Shown here piece after piece: positions 1-8,906 of a stretch of DNA of 64,000 nt (position 1 is the stretch's first letter; each line of letters starts with the position of its first letter). Below the pieces are notes generated by a model that was not told the DNA's origin, searched no databases, and worked only from the letters and a program-made list of their open reading frames with translations. Source of the stretch: Brevibacillus humidisoli. Its GTDB lineage: Bacteria; Bacillota; Bacilli; Brevibacillales; Brevibacillaceae. A program made the translations under genes and the position numbers. The DNA lies in the NCBI RefSeq assembly GCF_020923435.1, contig NZ_CP087263.1:2003970-2067969 (forward strand), in the 5' to 3' direction.

Positions 1-270
1 CAGATCCTCTCGCTTCAGGTAAATCTGGGCACCCCCCAACGTCTCGGACAGCCGCTGCGCATAATAGAGCGGTGTGGGCCTGCCGCTATAATACGAAAAT
101 AGATGGTTCAATTGGGCCAGAAACTGAGGGTCTCTGCGTGCTTCCTCAAATGCCTCTTCCAGTTCGTTTAGCGCATTCATCAGTGTCTCCGGCACATATC
201 GTCCACCGAACGAGCCAAATCTCCCTTTTTCGTCAGGCACCGTCTGATTGGCTGCCGTCATCTTGGTCAT
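1..270 (-). CDS. trpB: Tryptophan synthase beta chain (partial, N-terminal part)
   Basis: N-terminal 90 residues of the beta subunit, which condenses indole and serine to tryptophan with PLP. The reading frame runs off the window's left edge, so the PLP lysine is not seen. The visible family signature is [16 protein letters not shown] near residues 14-29, and YLKREDL lies at the edge, just before the expected catalytic lysine. The ATG at 270 follows a GGAAAGGGTGAGAG stretch and lies 38 nt inside the end of trpF, so the two are translationally linked. It is the last gene visible of the trpE-D-C-F-B series; trpA is expected outside the window. Identity is firm; length cannot be judged. Confidence 0.92.
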   Translation of the reverse strand, partial: MTKMTAANQTVPDEKGRFGSFGGRYVPETLMNALNELEEAFEEARRDPQFLAQLNHLFSYYSGRPTPLYYAQRLSETLGGAQIYLKREDL

Positions 271-901
271 GCTCTCTCACCCTTTCCAGAAATGTTTGTA
301 TCTTATTGTGATCTTTCACGCCATCTGTTTCCACGCCACTGGAGATGTCAATCGCCTGCGGACCGTAGGCGTCCAGCAGTCTCCCGACGTTGACGCTGTC
401 TATTCCCCCTGCGACAAAGAACGGAACACTTCCGGCCAACTCAGCCAACTCCGGAATCCGCTCCCAGGAAAACCGACGACCCGTTCCTCCGGCTAGCACT
501 TTGTCGTATGTGTCAAACAAGAACGCATCGACACACGAACGATAGCGGTCCACTTCTGCCGCCAACTGCTCCCCGTCCTTGACACTGATTGCCTTCCACA
601 CAGCGGTATGATATCGATCTCGCACCCTTACACAATCGTCAGGCGACTCTCGACCGTGCAGTTGTATCACCTGCAGCAGGGCATGCTCGAACACGTTGTC
701 CAGCTCTTCTCGCGTCGGATTGACAAATACGCCGACGGCAGGGGGATGATCCGGAACTTGTCTCAACATCTCTCCAACCTGCTGAGGGGAGACCCGTCGA
801 CGGCTTTCGGCAAATACAAAGCCAACATAGTCAACGTTCTGTTCGGAAAGCAGCCGCAGCGTCTCCGCATCGCGCACCCCACAAATTTTGACACACGTCA
901 T
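233..901 (-). CDS. trpF: Phosphoribosylanthranilate isomerase
   Basis: Catalyses the Amadori rearrangement of phosphoribosylanthranilate to CdRP, the third step of tryptophan synthesis, in the cytosol. The 222-residue protein has the TIM-barrel signatures in order: VKICGV with the catalytic Cys7, GFVFAESRR (28-35), IQLHG (79-83), FLFDTYD with the general-acid Asp130, FVAGGI and IDISSGVE near the phosphate site. Start ATG overlaps the trpC stop as ATGA, and the 3' end overlaps trpB by 38 nt, with a short acidic tail after the barrel. Normal length, no defect seen. Confidence 0.96.
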   Translation of the reverse strand: MTCVKICGVRDAETLRLLSEQNVDYVGFVFAESRRRVSPQQVGEMLRQVPDHPPAVGVFVNPTREELDNVFEHALLQVIQLHGRESPDDCVRVRDRYHTAVWKAISVKDGEQLAAEVDRYRSCVDAFLFDTYDKVLAGGTGRRFSWERIPELAELAGSVPFFVAGGIDSVNVGRLLDAYGPQAIDISSGVETDGVKDHNKIQTFLERVREHDQDDGSQSDGA

Positions 902-1707
902 AGGAACGATCCGAGCGGGTCAGGCGCTCTCTCTCCAACCAAACGCTGCACAGCCTGCGTAATATCCTTCTGTCTCATAAAATGTTCGCCAACCAAAACA
1001 GCCCGAACCCCTATCTGCTGCAGAAAAGCGATATCTTCCGGCTGGGAGACCCCGCTTTCGCTCACAACCGGGATTCCTTGCGGGATAAGCGGCATCAATT
1101 CCGCTGTGGTGGACAGATTGGTTTCAAAAGTATGCAGATTACGGTTGTTGATACCAAGAAGTGCAGGGTGTACCGTGTCCAGAACGAGCTCAAGTTCTTC
1201 GCGGTTGTGCACCTCAATTAATGTATCCATACCTAACTGTCTCGCCATCTGGGAAAAATGGTGCAGTTGCTCCCTATCCAGGATCGCGGCAATCAAGAGG
1301 ATGCAGTCGGCTCCGTGTGCACGCGACTGAATAAGCTGCCATTCGTCAATCAGAAAGTCTTTTCGAAGCACGGGTACCCCTGTCAACTGGGTGATCTGCT
1401 CCAGATAGGCAAGACTCCCCTGGAAGTACGTCTCGTCAGTAAGAACGGATATCGCTTCGACAGAAGCCGCGGTGTACCTGCTGGCAATCGTCAGCGGATC
1501 GAAATCGGCTCGGATCACACCCTTGGAGGGAGACGCTTTCTTCACCTCGGCAATCACGCTGACCGGCCTCGTACTCTCCAGCAAGGAACGGCGAAATGGA
1601 CGAGGTTCCGGGGCTGACTCAAGCCGACTAAGCAGTTTCTGCTGGGTGGTGGCCGCTTTCAGTCGGGCGACTTCCTCCTGTTTGGTCTCGACAATCTTAC
1701 GAAGCAT
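898..1707 (-). CDS. trpC: Indole-3-glycerol phosphate synthase
   Basis: Closes the indole ring, turning CdRP into indole-3-glycerol phosphate. The 269-residue TIM barrel shows the family motifs: IAEVKKASPSKG (about 52-63, substrate-binding lysine), LRKDFLID with the catalytic lysine, LLIAAIL, LIEVHN, LGINNRNL and VSESGV. It overlaps trpD by 11 nt and trpF by 4 nt, as expected within a tightly coupled operon. Full length, stand-alone (not fused to trpF as in enteric bacteria). Confidence 0.96.
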   Translation of the reverse strand: MLRKIVETKQEEVARLKAATTQQKLLSRLESAPEPRPFRRSLLESTRPVSVIAEVKKASPSKGVIRADFDPLTIASRYTAASVEAISVLTDETYFQGSLAYLEQITQLTGVPVLRKDFLIDEWQLIQSRAHGADCILLIAAILDREQLHHFSQMARQLGMDTLIEVHNREELELVLDTVHPALLGINNRNLHTFETNLSTTAELMPLIPQGIPVVSESGVSQPEDIAFLQQIGVRAVLVGEHFMRQKDITQAVQRLVGERAPDPLGSFL

Positions 1708-2722
1708 GCGCGATCCCTCCTGCTACCTCTCGAATCTGCTGTAATTTCCGGCTGACCTCGCCGCTGTCTACCAATTCTGCAGCCAGTGTTACTCCATCCG
1801 CAATCGAGTCCGCCCGATCAGTGAGATAGAGAATCGCCCCGGCATTGAGCAGTACGATGTCCCGGGCGGCACCGCTGTTCCCGGTAAAGATGCCCTCGAT
1901 AATCCTGGCGTTTTCCGCTGCATCCCCGCCCATCAACTGCTCACTGCGGAAACGTCCCAAACCAAACTGTTCCGGTGCGATTTCCAACTGTGTAATTTGA
2001 CCGTCCCGCAGTTCAACCACATCAGACTTTCCGGTTACGGTTAGTTCATCCAGTCCGTCTTGACCAGCCACGACCAAAGCGCGCTCGACGCCTAGCTCAC
2101 GCAGTACTTCAGCAACCGTCCGCAACAACGTCCGATCATAGATCCCCATCAACTGACGGCTGGCTCCAGCCGGATTCGTAAGCGGACCAAGCAGGTTGAA
2201 TACGGTACGAATGGCAAGCTCCCGGCGAGGACCGGCAGCGTGCTTCATCGCCTGATGGTATAACGGGGCGAACAAAAAGCAGAGATTGGTCTGTTTTAGA
2301 CAGGAAGCGGCTTCCTCCGGGGTGAGCGAGATTGGGATCTCCAACGCTTCCAGTACGTCGGCGCTGCCGCTTCTGCTAGATACAGCGCGATTGCCGTGCT
2401 TGGCGATTTTGACACCGCCGCTTGCCGCTACAATCGCCGCCGCCGTGGAGATATTAAACGTATGGCTGCCATCCCCTCCGGTACCACAGGTATCGACCAA
2501 CTCGTCAGCCTCAAGCGGCACAGCAGCCGCTCTTTCCCGCATCGCCTGGGCAAACCCGATAATTTCCTCCACTTGCTCTCCTTTTGCCCTCAGCGCTGCC
2601 AAAAAGGCCCCAATCTGGGCGTCTGTTGCTTTTCCATCCATGATCGCCCCCATTGCCTCACGAGCTGTGGCACGATCCAGATCTTCTTTGCGTATGATTT
2701 TCTCTAGTGCTGCTGTGATCAT
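1697..2722 (-). CDS. trpD: Anthranilate phosphoribosyltransferase
   Basis: Transfers phosphoribose from PRPP to anthranilate, the second step of the branch. The 341-residue protein carries the PRPP-binding DTCGTGGDGSHTFNIST motif (about 78-94), KHGNRAVSS (109-117), and the later GLDELTVTG loop. No glutamine amidotransferase domain is fused to it, and none lies beside it, so the TrpG partner of TrpE must come from elsewhere (in B. subtilis the amphibolic PabA does this). Overlaps trpE by 4 nt and trpC by 11 nt. Confidence 0.96.
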   Translation of the reverse strand: MITAALEKIIRKEDLDRATAREAMGAIMDGKATDAQIGAFLAALRAKGEQVEEIIGFAQAMRERAAAVPLEADELVDTCGTGGDGSHTFNISTAAAIVAASGGVKIAKHGNRAVSSRSGSADVLEALEIPISLTPEEAASCLKQTNLCFLFAPLYHQAMKHAAGPRRELAIRTVFNLLGPLTNPAGASRQLMGIYDRTLLRTVAEVLRELGVERALVVAGQDGLDELTVTGKSDVVELRDGQITQLEIAPEQFGLGRFRSEQLMGGDAAENARIIEGIFTGNSGAARDIVLLNAGAILYLTDRADSIADGVTLAAELVDSGEVSRKLQQIREVAGGIAHAS

Positions 2723-4236
2723 GCTTTCACCTCCGCTTGGGAAAACAGCTGCTCCGCCTTCTCCAGAGCTTGCATCAGAGCGGCTGCTTTGTTGATCGTC
2801 TCCCGATACTCCAGTTCAGGGACAGAATCAGCGACGATGCCTGCTCCTGCCTGGATATACGCCTGGTTCTCCTTAAACAAGATCGTGCGTATCGTGATAC
2901 AGCTGTCTAGATTGCCTGTGAAGCTGAGATAGCCGATTGCTCCGGCGTAAGTATGCCGGGCATCCGGCTCCAGCTCAGCAATGATCTCCATCGCCCGCAG
3001 CTTTGGCGCTCCTGAGACGGTACCAGCAGGAAACGCGGACAGCAGGGCGTCAAACGGATGAAGATCTGCTCGAAGCTGTCCTGATACGTGAGATACGAGG
3101 TGCATCACATGGGAGTACTGTTCGATCACCATTTGTTCATCGACGTTCACCGACCCATAAGATGACACCCGCCCGACATCATTGCGGCCTAGGTCGAGCA
3201 GCATGTAATGCTCTGCCCGTTCTTTCGGATCCGCGAGCAGCTCTTCTGCCATCGCGACATCCTCTTCTGCGGTAGCGCCTCGTTTGCGTGTTCCCGCGAT
3301 CGGCCGCATCTCTACTTTTCCATCCTCTACCCGAACCAACAGTTCAGGTGATGCCCCGACCAAGGTCTCATTTTCGTACTGGAGATAATACATGTACGGG
3401 GATGGGTTAAGCGTGCGAAGCACCCGGTATACGGCGAACGGATCTACTGTGGTTTCGACTGAGAAACGCTGCGACAGCACCACCTGAAAGATGTCTCCGG
3501 CAGCGATGTACTCTTTTGCCCGGCGAACGATCTCTTCGTACCGGGATCGCGGCATGTTCGGCACCATTTCCTGACGCGTCCGCCGCTCTGCGACATCCGC
3601 CTGTTTCCCTGTTTCCCTTGCCGGCAGATCACCTGCTGCCTGTGCAGCCAACTGCTGCAGTCGATCACACGCCTGATCGTATTTGCGGGCAATGAGGTCG
3701 GGCGTGTCGTCTTTGTCGATGTGCAGATTGACAATCAGTTGGATTTCCTGTTTGAGATGGTCAAATACCAGCAGCTCATCAACGAACAAAAAACGCAGAT
3801 CGGGCACCTGCAGATGTTCCTCGCGGTGTGCCGGAAGCTCTTCAAAATAGCGCAGCGTGTTGTAGCCGAAAAAACCAACTGCCCCACCTGTCAACCGCGG
3901 GAACTGAGGCAGACTTGGACTTTTGTAGCGATCCATGTACTCTCTGAGCTTCCAGACCGGATTGCCCTGGCACTGCTCACGCATGCCATCCCGTCCGTAA
4001 ATCGAGATCTGATCATCTTTTGCTTCGATTTTTAGAAACGGCCGCAGCCCAATAAACGAAAAGCGGGCCCAACGAGCGCCTCCTTCCACACTCTCCAGCA
4101 AAAAGGAATCGTCGCTGCGAAATTTCTGATAGAGCCGAATCGGGGTCTCCTGGTCGGCCAAAAGGGTCGTCCTGACAGGAATCAGCGTATACGACGGAGC
4201 AAGTCGTTGTACGTCCTCCAGGGAGGGTTGAAACAC
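2719..4236 (-). CDS. trpE: Anthranilate synthase component I
   Basis: Converts chorismate and ammonia to anthranilate, the committed step. The 505-residue protein has the N-terminal feedback region with LLESVEGG (about 46-53, tryptophan-binding LLES motif) and the chorismate-binding core: PSPYMYYLQ, GASPELLV, RPIAGTRKRG, GRNDVGRVS, AFPAGTVSGAPK and YAGAIGYLSF. The start codon is GTG at 4236, preceded by AGAGGTGA 6-7 nt upstream; no ATG fits. It is preceded by the TRAP site and terminator at 4281-4382, so transcription is likely attenuated by tryptophan-loaded MtrB. First gene of the trp segment, after its own promoter beyond aroH. Confidence 0.96.
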   Translation of the reverse strand: MFQPSLEDVQRLAPSYTLIPVRTTLLADQETPIRLYQKFRSDDSFLLESVEGGARWARFSFIGLRPFLKIEAKDDQISIYGRDGMREQCQGNPVWKLREYMDRYKSPSLPQFPRLTGGAVGFFGYNTLRYFEELPAHREEHLQVPDLRFLFVDELLVFDHLKQEIQLIVNLHIDKDDTPDLIARKYDQACDRLQQLAAQAAGDLPARETGKQADVAERRTRQEMVPNMPRSRYEEIVRRAKEYIAAGDIFQVVLSQRFSVETTVDPFAVYRVLRTLNPSPYMYYLQYENETLVGASPELLVRVEDGKVEMRPIAGTRKRGATAEEDVAMAEELLADPKERAEHYMLLDLGRNDVGRVSSYGSVNVDEQMVIEQYSHVMHLVSHVSGQLRADLHPFDALLSAFPAGTVSGAPKLRAMEIIAELEPDARHTYAGAIGYLSFTGNLDSCITIRTILFKENQAYIQAGAGIVADSVPELEYRETINKAAALMQALEKAEQLFSQAEVKA

Positions 4237-4280
4237 GGGGAATCACCTCTTCTTTTCGTAGAAGAGGAAGCAGCGGAGAG

Positions 4281-4313
4281 AAAATAAAAAAGATCCAGGA
4301 AGAGTCCTGGATC
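4281..4313 (-). terminator. Attenuator terminator ahead of trpE
   Basis: On the minus strand GATCCAGGA, a 4-nt loop and TCCTGGATC form a perfect 9-bp stem followed by TTTTTTATTTT. It lies between the TRAP-binding triplets and the trpE start, the position of the trp attenuator in B. subtilis. A competing structure is possible: GATCG at 4328-4332 can pair with CGATC at 4310-4314, with outer GAGT (4344-4347) and ACTC (4302-4305), which would disrupt the stem; TRAP binding would remove the outer strand. The competing fold is inferred, not computed. Confidence 0.9.
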
Positions 4314-4339
4314 GGTCGTTTCACACGCGATCATCCTGG

Positions 4340-4382
4340 CTCCACTCTTCTCTCCTCAACTTCACTCATCTCATCTCAACTA
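4340..4382 (-). promoter_or_regulatory. TRAP (MtrB) binding site in the trp leader
   Basis: Read on the minus strand, the 43 nt are nine triplets at an exact 5-nt period: TAG, GAG, GAG, GAG, AAG, GAG, GAG, GAG, GAG, each separated by two nucleotides. Eight fit (U/G)AG. TRAP is an 11-mer that wraps such triplet RNA when bound to tryptophan. Flanking TTG and AGG sit in the same phase and may extend it to eleven contacts. The cognate mtrB gene is in this window at 14601-14852. Confidence 0.93.
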
Positions 4383-4467
4383 GACAATCTTACACAACCA
4401 TTCAAACATTCCAACGATTCTTATGCTATCCTCTCGCGCAACCATTGCGCCTCAACTTGGTTAACAC

Positions 4468-4494
4468 TTTATAGCAACCGGTCCAAAATGTCAA
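4468..4494 (-). promoter_or_regulatory. Internal sigma-A promoter for trpE-D-C-F-B
   Basis: TTGACA (4489-4494) and TATAAA (4468-4473) are 15 bp apart on the minus strand; TAAAGT with a 17-bp spacer is an alternative -10. The -35 overlaps the aroH stop region. The start would give a leader of about 220 nt carrying the TRAP site and terminator. B. subtilis has a trp promoter at the same place within its supraoperon. Confidence 0.75.
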
Positions 4495-4863
4495 CTACCT
4501 ATTGGCCAAGTCCGGTCTCAACCGAACCGCATCCCGCAGGAAAACATGCTCCACCTCTCGCTGACTGCGTGTCGTATTGACGTGCATCATGACGCGAATA
4601 CAGCGTGGCAGGCTGCCCGGCACCGGGATTTCCCGCGCACACATCAGTGGAACGTACGTCCACCCCTCAAACGAGCGCGCTGCTTTAGCTGGAAAAGCAG
4701 CATCCAGATCTTCGGTTGTCGTGATCAGTACACTGGCCACGTCTCCGGCGGAAACCTGATTGAGCCGGATCATCTCGGCTAGCAACTCCTCTGTCGCCGA
4801 GATGATCTCCTCCGCCCCATTTTTCTCTACCGTTATTGCTCCTCTTATCCCGCGTACCATCAT
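4495..4863 (-). CDS. aroH: Chorismate mutase (AroH type)
   Basis: Rearranges chorismate to prephenate, opening the phenylalanine and tyrosine branch. At 122 residues it is the typical length of the trimeric AroH-class enzyme. Family features seen are VRGIRGAITV at the N-terminus (active-site arginine), TEELLAEMI, VLITTTEDLDAAFPAKAAR, VPLMCAREIPVPGSL and CIRVMMHVNT. It overlaps the aroB stop by 4 nt and is the last gene before the internal trp promoter. No regulatory domain is fused. Confidence 0.95.
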   Translation of the reverse strand: MMVRGIRGAITVEKNGAEEIISATEELLAEMIRLNQVSAGDVASVLITTTEDLDAAFPAKAARSFEGWTYVPLMCAREIPVPGSLPRCIRVMMHVNTTRSQREVEHVFLRDAVRLRPDLANR

Positions 4864-5969
4864 CCTGTCTGCTCCTCCTGTGCCTTGTTCATCACTTGAA
4901 GTACCAAGCTTTCCTCGATCTCTTTGACGATCTCCACGCGGCCGATCGCCCGCGGCAGGATGAGGACAAGCTTGCCGCCGACACTTTTTTTGTCACGCCG
5001 CATCACCTCAAGCACGGCTTCCGGCGTTAGCTGCTGCGGCCATGCCACAGGCAATTCAAAGCGCTGCAGCAGTTGTCTGGTTCGCTTCGCTGTTCCCTCA
5101 GGAGCCAGGCCCATCCGCTCGGCTACGTCCGCAGCCAGCCCCATCCCGATTGCAATCGCCTCGCCGTGATTCAAGGTTCCATAGTCGAGCAAGGCTTCAA
5201 AGGCATGGCCAAACGTATGTCCTAGATTAAGTGTGGCTCTCAGCCCCTGTTCCCGTTCATCTGCTGAGACCACTTCCGCTTTCACTGCGCAGCCACGCTT
5301 GATCGCCTCTCCGACGTACTCGGGATCAAGCGACTTGAGCTGCTCAGCATGTTGCTCCAACCAACCGACGAAACGCTCATCAGAGATCAGACCGTGTTTG
5401 ATCACTTCCGCAAATCCGGCAGCAACCTCCCGCTTTGGCAAACTGCGCAGTGTATCCGTATCGTACACAACCAGCATGGGCTGGTGGAAAGCACCAATCA
5501 GGTTCTTGCCCAGCGGATGATTGATGGCCACCTTGCCCCCGACGGAACTGTCGTGGGCCAATAGCGTTGTCGGAACTTGTACAAACGAGATCCCCCGCAT
5601 AAAGGTGGCGGCGACAAACCCTCCAAGATCACCGATCACACCTCCGCCAAGCGCGATCAGCAGTGATTTTCTATCAAGTCCTGCCTCAATCGCCTCCGTC
5701 ATCACCTGTTCGTAGACGGCAAGCCGCTTCGCCTGCTCTCCCGCCTCTACGATACATGCGGCGACAGCAAAACCATCCGCCTCCAGATTCCGCTTGAGAC
5801 GCTCCAGATACAACGGGGCGACGTTCTCATCCGTCAGGATGAACAACTTCCCCGCGTCAACCGCGCCGGCAGCCCTCAGCAGCGCCGGCAGTTCTGCCAA
5901 CAGTGCGGGGCCGATATGGATCGGATACGAACGCTCTGCCAACTGAACGTGCAAGGTTTTTCGTTCCAT
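4860..5969 (-). CDS. aroB: 3-dehydroquinate synthase
   Basis: Cyclises DAHP to 3-dehydroquinate, the second shikimate step, using NAD and a divalent metal. The 369-residue protein has GGGVIGDLGGFVAAT (about 107-121, NAD site), VPTTLLAHDSSVGGK, the metal-binding stretch NLGHTFGHAFE and HGEAIAIGM, and RDKKSVGGK. Its start overlaps the aroC stop by one base (TAATG) and its end overlaps aroH by 4 nt. Full length. Confidence 0.96.
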   Translation of the reverse strand: MERKTLHVQLAERSYPIHIGPALLAELPALLRAAGAVDAGKLFILTDENVAPLYLERLKRNLEADGFAVAACIVEAGEQAKRLAVYEQVMTEAIEAGLDRKSLLIALGGGVIGDLGGFVAATFMRGISFVQVPTTLLAHDSSVGGKVAINHPLGKNLIGAFHQPMLVVYDTDTLRSLPKREVAAGFAEVIKHGLISDERFVGWLEQHAEQLKSLDPEYVGEAIKRGCAVKAEVVSADEREQGLRATLNLGHTFGHAFEALLDYGTLNHGEAIAIGMGLAADVAERMGLAPEGTAKRTRQLLQRFELPVAWPQQLTPEAVLEVMRRDKKSVGGKLVLILPRAIGRVEIVKEIEESLVLQVMNKAQEEQTG

Positions 5970-7129
5970 TAGAATCGCTCCGCGTAAGCCCGGTATTGAT
6001 TGACATTCTCCAACATGTCATCTAGTGAATCGCTCGGAAACTTCTCGCACATGGCACGGGCGATTTCCCAAGCGACTACCGCTTCCGCCACGACACTGGC
6101 AGCTGGCACGGCGCAACTGTCCGAGCGTTCGATGCTGGCGGAGAAGGCCTCCTTGGTGTCGATATCCACACTTTGCAGCGGCTTGTACAGGGTAGGAATC
6201 GGCTTCATCACACCACGCACGAGGATTGGCATGCCGGTTGTCATCCCGCCTTCCAAGCCACCTGCGCGGTTTGTCTTACGGTGGTAACCACGTTCTTCAG
6301 ACCAAGCGATTTCGTCGTGAACCTGTGAACCGGGGCGGCCGGCAGCCTCAAAGCCAATCCCGATCTCCACACCTTTGAACGCCTGAATGCTCATAACAGC
6401 CTGAGCGAGACGAGCATCCAGTTTGCGATCCCACTGTACGTGACTCCCAAGGCCGACCGGAACACCTTCCACCATCACTTCGACAATGCCACCGAGAGAA
6501 TCTCCCTCTTCCTTGGCCTTATCGATTGCAGCCATCATTTTCATCTCCGCTTGCTTGTCCAGACAGCGTACAGGCGAAGCCTCTGTCTGTTCGATCAACT
6601 CGTCAATCGGCAGCTCGATGCGTTCAGCCTGAACCTCCCCGATCTGCAGCACCTGCCCCGCCACTTTGATCCCAAAGGCAGCAAGCAGTTGCCGCGCAAC
6701 GCCTCCCACTGCAACCCTTACTGCTGTTTCCCGCGCACTGGACCGCTCCAAGATATTCCGCATGTCGCGCTGGTGGTATTTGATGGCTCCGTTTAAGTCA
6801 GCGTGTCCGGGACGCGGACGGGATACACGACGCCGCTCTTCTCCCTCTTCGACTGGTTCAACGCTCATAATCTTTTGCCAATGGGTCCAGTCTTTGTTCT
6901 CCACAACCAGCGTGATCGGCGCTCCTGTCGTCAAACCATGACGCACGCCGGATAGGATGGAGACCCTGTCCGTTTCAATCTGCATGCGCCGTCCTCGGCC
7001 GTACCCTTTTTGACGGCGTGCCAGCTGCTCGTTTATTTGCTCAACGGAGATCGCCAGGTTGCTTGGCACTCCTTCGATTATCGCTGTCAGTTGGGGGCCA
7101 TGTGACTCCCCAGCAGTCAAGTATCTCAT
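5969..7129 (-). CDS. aroC: Chorismate synthase
   Basis: Makes chorismate from EPSP with reduced FMN, the final common step. Start chosen at the ATG at 7129 ([11 protein letters not shown]), because TAGGAGGAG stands about 10 nt upstream; an upstream GTG would add ten basic residues and lacks its own site. The 386-residue product has AGESHGPQ (6-13), [40 protein letters not shown] and [12 protein letters not shown]. It heads the aroC-aroB-aroH unit after a terminator and a possible extended -10 promoter. Called aroF in some Bacillus literature. Confidence 0.95.
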   Translation of the reverse strand: MRYLTAGESHGPQLTAIIEGVPSNLAISVEQINEQLARRQKGYGRGRRMQIETDRVSILSGVRHGLTTGAPITLVVENKDWTHWQKIMSVEPVEEGEERRRVSRPRPGHADLNGAIKYHQRDMRNILERSSARETAVRVAVGGVARQLLAAFGIKVAGQVLQIGEVQAERIELPIDELIEQTEASPVRCLDKQAEMKMMAAIDKAKEEGDSLGGIVEVMVEGVPVGLGSHVQWDRKLDARLAQAVMSIQAFKGVEIGIGFEAAGRPGSQVHDEIAWSEERGYHRKTNRAGGLEGGMTTGMPILVRGVMKPIPTLYKPLQSVDIDTKEAFSASIERSDSCAVPAASVVAEAVVAWEIARAMCEKFPSDSLDDMLENVNQYRAYAERF

Positions 7130-7170
7130 TCTCTCTCTTCTCCTCCTACCCTTTACCACTTTTATGCGTT

Positions 7171-7179
7171 ATCATATCA
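7171..7179 (-). promoter_or_regulatory. Candidate extended -10 promoter for aroC-aroB-aroH
   Basis: Minus strand TGATATGAT: TATGAT (7171-7176) with the TGn extension. No good -35 is seen at 17 bp. It lies between the terminator at 7201-7231 and the aroC ribosome-binding site, where a promoter is needed. Confidence 0.45.
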
Positions 7180-7200
7180 CACCCACCGAGGGAAGAAAAC

Positions 7201-7231
7201 CACAAAACAAAAGCTTCTCGCCAAGAGAAGC
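7201..7231 (-). terminator. Intrinsic terminator after the 55-codon gene
   Basis: Minus-strand GCTTCTC and GAGAAGC (7213-7231, loop TTGGC) are followed by TTTTGTTTTG. It separates the 55-codon gene and cheR from the aro-trp transcript. Confidence 0.8.
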
Positions 7232-7246
7232 ATCTGTCATGACTGA

Positions 7247-7414
7247 TCACAGGTTATCTGCTACTACATACGGTTTGGTTGGTACCGAACGGCGGACATG
7301 CTCAATGGTAACCAGTTCGTCCAGCTGTGACTTGTCCGCCCCGAGAATTTGCCCACATTCCTGCAGCGTAATTAAACCACGTCGATATGCTTCAATTACT
7401 TTTTGCTTCTCCAT
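7247..7414 (-). CDS. Unknown 55-residue protein between cheR and aroC
   Basis: Not recognised. ATG at 7414 is preceded by an excellent GGGAGGTACTAC site, and the frame of 55 codons ends in TGA just before a terminator, so it is very likely real. The N-terminal 35 residues look helical, with ITLQECGQILGADKSQLDEL resembling a helix-turn-helix; the tail is basic then extended (RRSVPTKPYVV). One cysteine at position 20. It could be a small DNA-binding or adaptor protein (inference). Upstream, minus-strand TACCTCC (7463-7469) is a perfect complement of its ribosome-binding GGAGGTA (7419-7425), 37 nt apart, so translation could be masked. Likely co-transcribed with cheR, whose stop is 72 nt upstream. 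Confidence 0.75.
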   Translation of the reverse strand: MEKQKVIEAYRRGLITLQECGQILGADKSQLDELVTIEHVRRSVPTKPYVVADNL

Positions 7415-7486
7415 GTAGTACCTCCCTATTGGATTCTCCTTATTTATTTTTGGAAAATTCTTGGAGGTATATACACGTTTTTCTTC

Positions 7487-8362
<876 letters not shown>

Positions 8363-8806
8363 TTAAATCCAGCGTTGGGTTGTTTTCTCGTAACTGAGGA
8401 TCTCTTCTTTAGAAAACCACAATCCCATTTCGCGCTCAGCGCTTTCCGGAGAATCCGATCCGTGGATCACGTTCATGCCCACGGAGACGGCAAAGTCGCC
8501 GCGGATCGTGCCAGGAGCCGCATCAGCAGGGTTGGTTTTACCCATCATGTTGCGAGCCGTACTGATCACGTTCTCTCCTTGCCATACCATAGCAAATACA
8601 GGGCCGGAAGTGATAAAGTCCACCAGTTCACCGAAAAACGGACGTTCTTTGTGCTCGGCGTAATGCTGCTCGGCCAATTCGCGGCTTACCTGCATCAGTT
8701 TTGCCGCCACGAGGGTAAATCCTTTTGCTTCGAAACGGGATACAATCTCGCCGACCAGGTTCCGTTGAACCCCGTCCGGTTTTACCATGATAAATGTCTT
8801 TTCCAT
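8363..8806 (-). CDS. ndk: Nucleoside diphosphate kinase
   Basis: Transfers the gamma phosphate between nucleoside triphosphates and diphosphates through a phosphohistidine. The start chosen is [12 protein letters not shown] at 8806, with GGAGGCAGGA just upstream; five extra codons upstream are not family-like. The 147-residue product shows [34 protein letters not shown] and the active-site [12 protein letters not shown] with its catalytic histidine near residue 114. Gene order hepT-ndk-cheR matches B. subtilis. Terminator follows at once. Confidence 0.96.
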   Translation of the reverse strand: MEKTFIMVKPDGVQRNLVGEIVSRFEAKGFTLVAAKLMQVSRELAEQHYAEHKERPFFGELVDFITSGPVFAMVWQGENVISTARNMMGKTNPADAAPGTIRGDFAVSVGMNVIHGSDSPESAEREMGLWFSKEEILSYEKTTQRWI

Positions 8807-8906
8807 TCCTGCCTCCATCACAACTATGTATTCAAAAGTGGTCTCACACCAAAGAACATATTATCAAAAGAGTAGGCGCCAAGCAAGCCAAACGAGCGGA
8901 AAAATG

